Source: Leptospiraceae bacterium (GTDB taxonomy: Bacteria; Spirochaetota; Leptospiria; Leptospirales; Leptonemataceae). Taken from it: a stretch of 64,000 bases of DNA. The stretch is taken from contig JANXCF010000001.1 of NCBI GenBank assembly GCA_025059995.1, positions 372,001-436,000 of the forward strand, written 5' to 3'. The translations under genes and the position numbers were made by a program. The notes below the pieces were generated by a model, which made no database searches, had not been told where the DNA came from, and saw nothing but the letters and a program-made list of their open reading frames with translations. Positions 60,599 through 64,000 of the stretch are shown here, piece by piece (the first letter of the stretch is position 1; the number at the start of each line of letters is the position of its first letter).

Positions 60599-62293
60599 AT
60601 GAAAAAAATTTTACTATTTTTATTTACATTACTTTTCCATCAAACTTTAATATTTTCCCATAGTGTTTCCGTTAAAATGTTCGATGCACCTTCAAAGGTT
60701 TTTCAAATTCAGTTTTCTGATGGAACTTATTATGCTTTTGAAAAATGTGAAATGAAGTTTTTAGTCAACAATGAGTATAGAACCATTCAAGTTATTTATA
60801 CAAATGAGTCTGGGAAATTAGCATTTTATCCCGAAAAAACAGGCAAACATCGATTGCAGTGTTTTAGAGAAGATGGACATGGGGTTTTTTATGAATTTGA
60901 CGTAAAAGAAATCACAGCAACAAAAATTGAAACTTCTACTCATAACTATTCAGAATACTATGGTGTTATAGCGATTCTGGTTTTACTGGGGATTGGTGTG
61001 TTTTATTTTCTGAAAAAGAGAACTTCGTCATCTTTGACAATCTTAATGCTGTTTTTTACTTATAATTCTCTTTTGGCACATCATGGTATAGCATCTCTGG
61101 GTAGTGTGGGAATTCGTGGACCTGGTGCTGCAGTGGAAACTTCTGCACAAGGGGTCCTTCCTCAAAATACCTCTATTTTCTTGCTTAAGTATGATGAACC
61201 AGTGTTCAAAACCTATACTCCCGAAAGAGACGAAGAAATACCTTATAATCGATTTTTACTTTATGGTTTAGGTTATGGTTTTACTTCTTATTTTAGTGTA
61301 TATGCTTTTATTCCTTATAACGAAAAGGTTATTGAAAATAATCAATTCAATACTTCTGGTTTTGCGGATTTAAGTATTTATGCTGTGTTAGGTTTTAAGT
61401 ATGACGAAACATTTTATTGGAATCCTTCTCAAGAGAGTTTAGATGATTTGCAGGATTATCATTTCTCAGTGTATGCAGGAACAAGTTTACCCACGGGAAA
61501 TCCAAACGTAAAAAATGTGGATAACGAGATTGACCCGGGATTTTCGTTAGGTTTTGGAAAACCCTATTACATCTTAGGAGGAACGATTTCAAAGTTTTAT
61601 GATGCCTTAACGTGGAATTTTGAGGTTTCTTACTTAATGTTTCAATCTTATCGTTATGCGAATAACATAGAAGCAAAGTTTGGTGATGAATTCCGAGGCA
61701 ACTTAGCATTGATTTATAGATTTTATTTCAATGAAAAACAAAGTTGGAGGTTTGATGGGTTTTTAGAATTCAACTATCTAAAGATTTTACCGGATGAAGA
61801 AAAAGGAGTATCTCAAAATACTCTTCTACAATTTATAGCAAATCAAACTTCAACACCCATCAATCAAGAATTAATCCTTCAACAAATAACTTTCAGTAAA
61901 ATCCCTCCATGGAAACTCGAAGAAACCTTAGTAGGAATTGAACAAACAAGTTTTATTCCGCCTTCGAATATAGGCGATGTCGTTTTATCTACATTAGGGC
62001 TTGGTGAAGAACCTAGTGGAACAGAGGTTTTGTATCTAACCCCTGGTTTTAGGGTTTATTTTAGAAAAATGAGTTTGGGATTAGGAGTGAAATTTCCAGT
62101 TTATTCAAATCCTAATCAACCAAACTTAACTGAAATTTACATAATTCGAACCTTGCGGGAAGTCATCGATGGAACTCCCCTTGATGTAAGAGATATTCTC
62201 TGGGAATACAAGATTTTAGAAAAACATTTATATCAAGGTGCGGAAGGAACTGAGAAATACCGATTGATTTTATCGTTGTCGTTTATCATATAA
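60599..62293 (+). CDS. NikL-like domain fused to an outer-membrane barrel
   Basis: The 564-residue protein has signal peptide 1-20 (mature His21), a small beta domain (21-118), a membrane helix (about 121-138), KKR, a second signal-like hydrophobic stretch (about 143-160, ending LLA) and HHG at 161-163. The remaining ~400 residues have alternating aromatic beta strands and a terminal Phe/Ile strand (LILSLSFII) like an outer-membrane barrel. The barrel part resembles transporter-type OMPs seen beside heavy-metal systems (HHG, GPGA, LP motifs). The first half matches NikL, a TM-anchored helper of nickel ECF systems. A strong AGGAGGAGAAA ribosome site precedes the ATG. Confidence 0.75.
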   Translation: MKKILLFLFTLLFHQTLIFSHSVSVKMFDAPSKVFQIQFSDGTYYAFEKCEMKFLVNNEYRTIQVIYTNESGKLAFYPEKTGKHRLQCFREDGHGVFYEFDVKEITATKIETSTHNYSEYYGVIAILVLLGIGVFYFLKKRTSSSLTILMLFFTYNSLLAHHGIASLGSVGIRGPGAAVETSAQGVLPQNTSIFLLKYDEPVFKTYTPERDEEIPYNRFLLYGLGYGFTSYFSVYAFIPYNEKVIENNQFNTSGFADLSIYAVLGFKYDETFYWNPSQESLDDLQDYHFSVYAGTSLPTGNPNVKNVDNEIDPGFSLGFGKPYYILGGTISKFYDALTWNFEVSYLMFQSYRYANNIEAKFGDEFRGNLALIYRFYFNEKQSWRFDGFLEFNYLKILPDEEKGVSQNTLLQFIANQTSTPINQELILQQITFSKIPPWKLEETLVGIEQTSFIPPSNIGDVVLSTLGLGEEPSGTEVLYLTPGFRVYFRKMSLGLGVKFPVYSNPNQPNLTEIYIIRTLREVIDGTPLDVRDILWEYKILEKHLYQGAEGTEKYRLILSLSFII

Positions 62294-62297
62294 AGAT

Positions 62298-62945
62298 ATG
62301 CATGTTCCGGACGGATTTTTATCGCCTCAAACTTATTTAAGTCTATATGCAATCAATCTTCCAATATGGATTTACTCAATAAAGAGATTTTCGAAAAGTG
62401 TCCGTCCGGATGAGCTTCCTCGTTTAGCCCTCAGTTCAGGTTTTGTTTTTATTTTGACCTCAATTCAGTTTCCCATTATTGGAGGAACCACAGTTCATCT
62501 TTTAGGAATAGTCATAACGACTTTACTTTTTGGTGTGATCAAAACATATTTGATTTACACAGTAGTTTTTCTTTTGCAGGCGACTCTTTTGGGTATGGGT
62601 GGGGTTACGTCATTGCCATTAAATACCTTTGCGATGGGATTTTTGGGTCCTCTTTCAGTTTATTTTCTTGATAAGACGTTGAAAAATATTCTTCCTCAGA
62701 CTTTTTTAATCATTCTTTTAAATTTTGTTTCGATTTTTTTGGTGGTTTTATTTACCAGTTTTGTTTTAGGAATACAGCCAGATATCGCAAAAGGAAAAGA
62801 TGGAAATCCATTGTATTTTCCTTTTCGTTTCCCTGTTGTTTTTTCGGCAATGTTGATTTCTCATTTACCAATTATGGTTTTGGAATCAGTAGTTTCGAAT
62901 TTATTTATGAAGTTTGCAAAAAAATTAGAATTCTATCAGAAATGA
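62298..62945 (+). CDS. cbiM: Nickel/cobalt ECF transporter substrate-binding membrane protein NikM/CbiM
   Basis: The 215-residue protein has about seven membrane helices and the signature MHVPDGFL, GGTTVHLLG and NTFAMGFLGP. His2 and His67 match the nickel/cobalt site known in NikM/CbiM, where the amino terminus and His2 also bind metal. The start is certain because MHxPDGF must be at the N-terminus. It follows the fusion gene by four bases and overlaps cbiQ. The lack of a cbiN gene and the presence of NikK/NikL-like genes favour nickel. Confidence 0.93.
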   Translation: MHVPDGFLSPQTYLSLYAINLPIWIYSIKRFSKSVRPDELPRLALSSGFVFILTSIQFPIIGGTTVHLLGIVITTLLFGVIKTYLIYTVVFLLQATLLGMGGVTSLPLNTFAMGFLGPLSVYFLDKTLKNILPQTFLIILLNFVSIFLVVLFTSFVLGIQPDIAKGKDGNPLYFPFRFPVVFSAMLISHLPIMVLESVVSNLFMKFAKKLEFYQK

Positions 62946-63532
62946 TTCTTTTAGTTTTTCTTGTGGGAGTTGTTTTATTGTCGTTGATACAGGATTGGCA
63001 GATTGCTTTTCTATTGTTTTTGATTTTGATTTTTTTGAATAAAAAAAAGTTAAATCAAAAGAATTTCTGGATGAAATGGATATTCATTTTGATCATAACC
63101 CAAATTACGGTTTTTTCGTATGTTGTTGTGAAATACCTTTATGAAAGAATTTTTTTGTGGGAGTTTTATCTCCTTTTTCAATTGAGAGTGATGAATATTT
63201 ATTTGTTTTCTTTTTGGTTTTTTGAGCGTTTTTCTTTTTTTGATGTGTTGAGTTTTTCAAAAGATTTGATTATTTTTTTTAGTATTGCTATAAGCGTAAT
63301 TTTTCATTATTCAAGAGTTATTAAGGAATATCCTGAAATTTTAAAAAGTAGAGGTTATAAACTTTCAGGAATCAAAGAAAATCTTTTATTTTATAGCAAT
63401 TTTTTAATAAATTTATTTATAAAATTTTCTAAAGAAATAGAAGAAATTTCGCAAATATTAGAATCTCGAGGAGTTTTTTATTCTTATGACTCAACCTATA
63501 GTTCAAGTTCAAAAGATAAAGTTTTTTTATAA
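62942..63532 (+). CDS. cbiQ: ECF transporter T component CbiQ/NikQ
   Basis: The 196-residue protein has four or five membrane helices and two Ser-Arg-Gly motifs (EILKSRGYKLSG and QILESRGVFYSY) of the type that couple T components to the ATPase. It links NikM to CbiO. It overlaps the upstream gene by ATGA and the ATPase gene by 47 bases. Confidence 0.88.
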   Translation: MILLVFLVGVVLLSLIQDWQIAFLLFLILIFLNKKKLNQKNFWMKWIFILIITQITVFSYVVVKYLYERIFLWEFYLLFQLRVMNIYLFSFWFFERFSFFDVLSFSKDLIIFFSIAISVIFHYSRVIKEYPEILKSRGYKLSGIKENLLFYSNFLINLFIKFSKEIEEISQILESRGVFYSYDSTYSSSSKDKVFL

Positions 63533-64000
63533 AAATTCACAAAATCCCATTTTTCATCATTTAGAATTTTCTATACAACCTGGTCAAAAGATTGCTTTGA
63601 TGGGAGTCAATGGTTCAGGAAAATCAACATTATTAAAGATTTTGAATGGAATCTTATTTCCTCAAGAAGGAGAATATTTTTTTGATCAACAAAAAATTAC
63701 AAAGCAAAGACTAAAAAACAAAGAGTTTCATCTTGAATTCCGAAAGCGTTGTGCACTTTTGTTCCAAAATTTCGAATTTATGCTGTTCCATTTTAAAGTG
63801 ATTGATGATTTGATATTCACTTTGAAAATCTTGGATTATTCCAAAGTTGAAATTCAAAGAAGATTAGAAATTTGGAGTGAGCGTTTTCAAGTTCAAGAAC
63901 TTCTGAATGAAAATCCTCTTTTTTTGAGTAGTGGGCAAAAAAAAAGAGTGGTATTAACTTCTTTGTTTATGTTGGAGGCTGATTTGTTGTTATTGGATGA
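63486..64000 (+). CDS. cbiO: ECF transporter ATP-binding protein CbiO/NikO (5' part)
   Basis: The first 171 codons show an ABC ATPase: Walker A GVNGSGKSTLLK, a Q-loop LLFQNFEFMLF, signature LSSGQKKR and Walker B LLLLDE at the window end. It powers uptake with CbiM and CbiQ. The start at 63486 lies within cbiQ, and the 3' end, including the D- and H-loops, is outside the window. Confidence 0.95.
   Translation, partial: MTQPIVQVQKIKFFYKNSQNPIFHHLEFSIQPGQKIALMGVNGSGKSTLLKILNGILFPQEGEYFFDQQKITKQRLKNKEFHLEFRKRCALLFQNFEFMLFHFKVIDDLIFTLKILDYSKVEIQRRLEIWSERFQVQELLNENPLFLSSGQKKRVVLTSLFMLEADLLLLD

Overview
The window is AT-rich bacterial chromosome, about one third G+C by eye, with almost no non-coding space. 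It looks like a spirochaete, most likely near the Leptospira lineage. Supporting this are spirochaete-style lipoprotein signals (FSC, LTC), a type II secretion gspL-gspM-gspN set, CarD beside a membrane PIN/TRAM protein, multi-GAF class III cyclases, an outer-membrane barrel and two class A penicillin-binding proteins. The lineage is an inference from gene content, not a database result. I saw no insertion sequences, phage genes or CRISPR.

Layout. 1-4.3 kb (+): the end of argF, class II fructose-bisphosphate aldolase, a nucleotidyltransferase with a small coupled partner, an NADPH:quinone reductase-like enzyme and a MoxR-type ATPase. 4.3-9.0 kb (-): pyrG, a long plastid/cyanobacterial-type ispH, a PIN/TRAM protein and carD. 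9.1-10.0 kb (+): ybaB-recR. 10.0-31.7 kb (-): mgtE, a CoA racemase/transferase, the tightly overlapped run glpX-flippase-PBP1A-NUDIX-SNF2, thiC under a TPP riboswitch, gspL-M-N with a CPBP protease, three signalling proteins (EAL/CBS/GGDEF and two cyclase-homology proteins) and tRNA-Ala(UGC). 31.8-42.5 kb (+): a short-chain dehydrogenase, a giant coiled-coil protein with a GHKL-ATPase-like end, leuS and two lipoproteins. 42.5-47.1 kb (-): an alpha/beta hydrolase and a membrane adenylate cyclase with several GAF domains. 47.3-58.7 kb (+): a zinc-ribbon PBP, a GpsA-PlsB fusion, a methyltransferase, a holA-like gene, cinA, carbonic anhydrase and two cyclic-nucleotide-binding proteins. 58.8-64 kb (+): a small acidic protein, an exported DsrE-like protein and a nickel/cobalt ECF transporter locus cut by the window edge.

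How the genes work together. Aldolase and GlpX belong to the same gluconeogenic segment. The PBPs and flippase build the envelope, and the GpsA-PlsB fusion would make glycerol-3-phosphate and acylate it. One probably active adenylate cyclase and two cNMP-binding proteins suggest cAMP signalling, while the EAL protein suggests c-di-GMP breakdown. The last locus has the form NikK-like, NikL-like fused to an outer-membrane barrel, NikM/CbiM, CbiQ, CbiO. This suggests one metal-uptake route from outer to inner membrane, and it is the best candidate here for an undescribed system. The second candidate is the 1793-residue coiled-coil/GHKL protein.

Many starts have no visible Shine-Dalgarno sequence, while a minority have a very strong one. 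Starts were therefore chosen mainly by protein family, and several were moved to an internal ATG.
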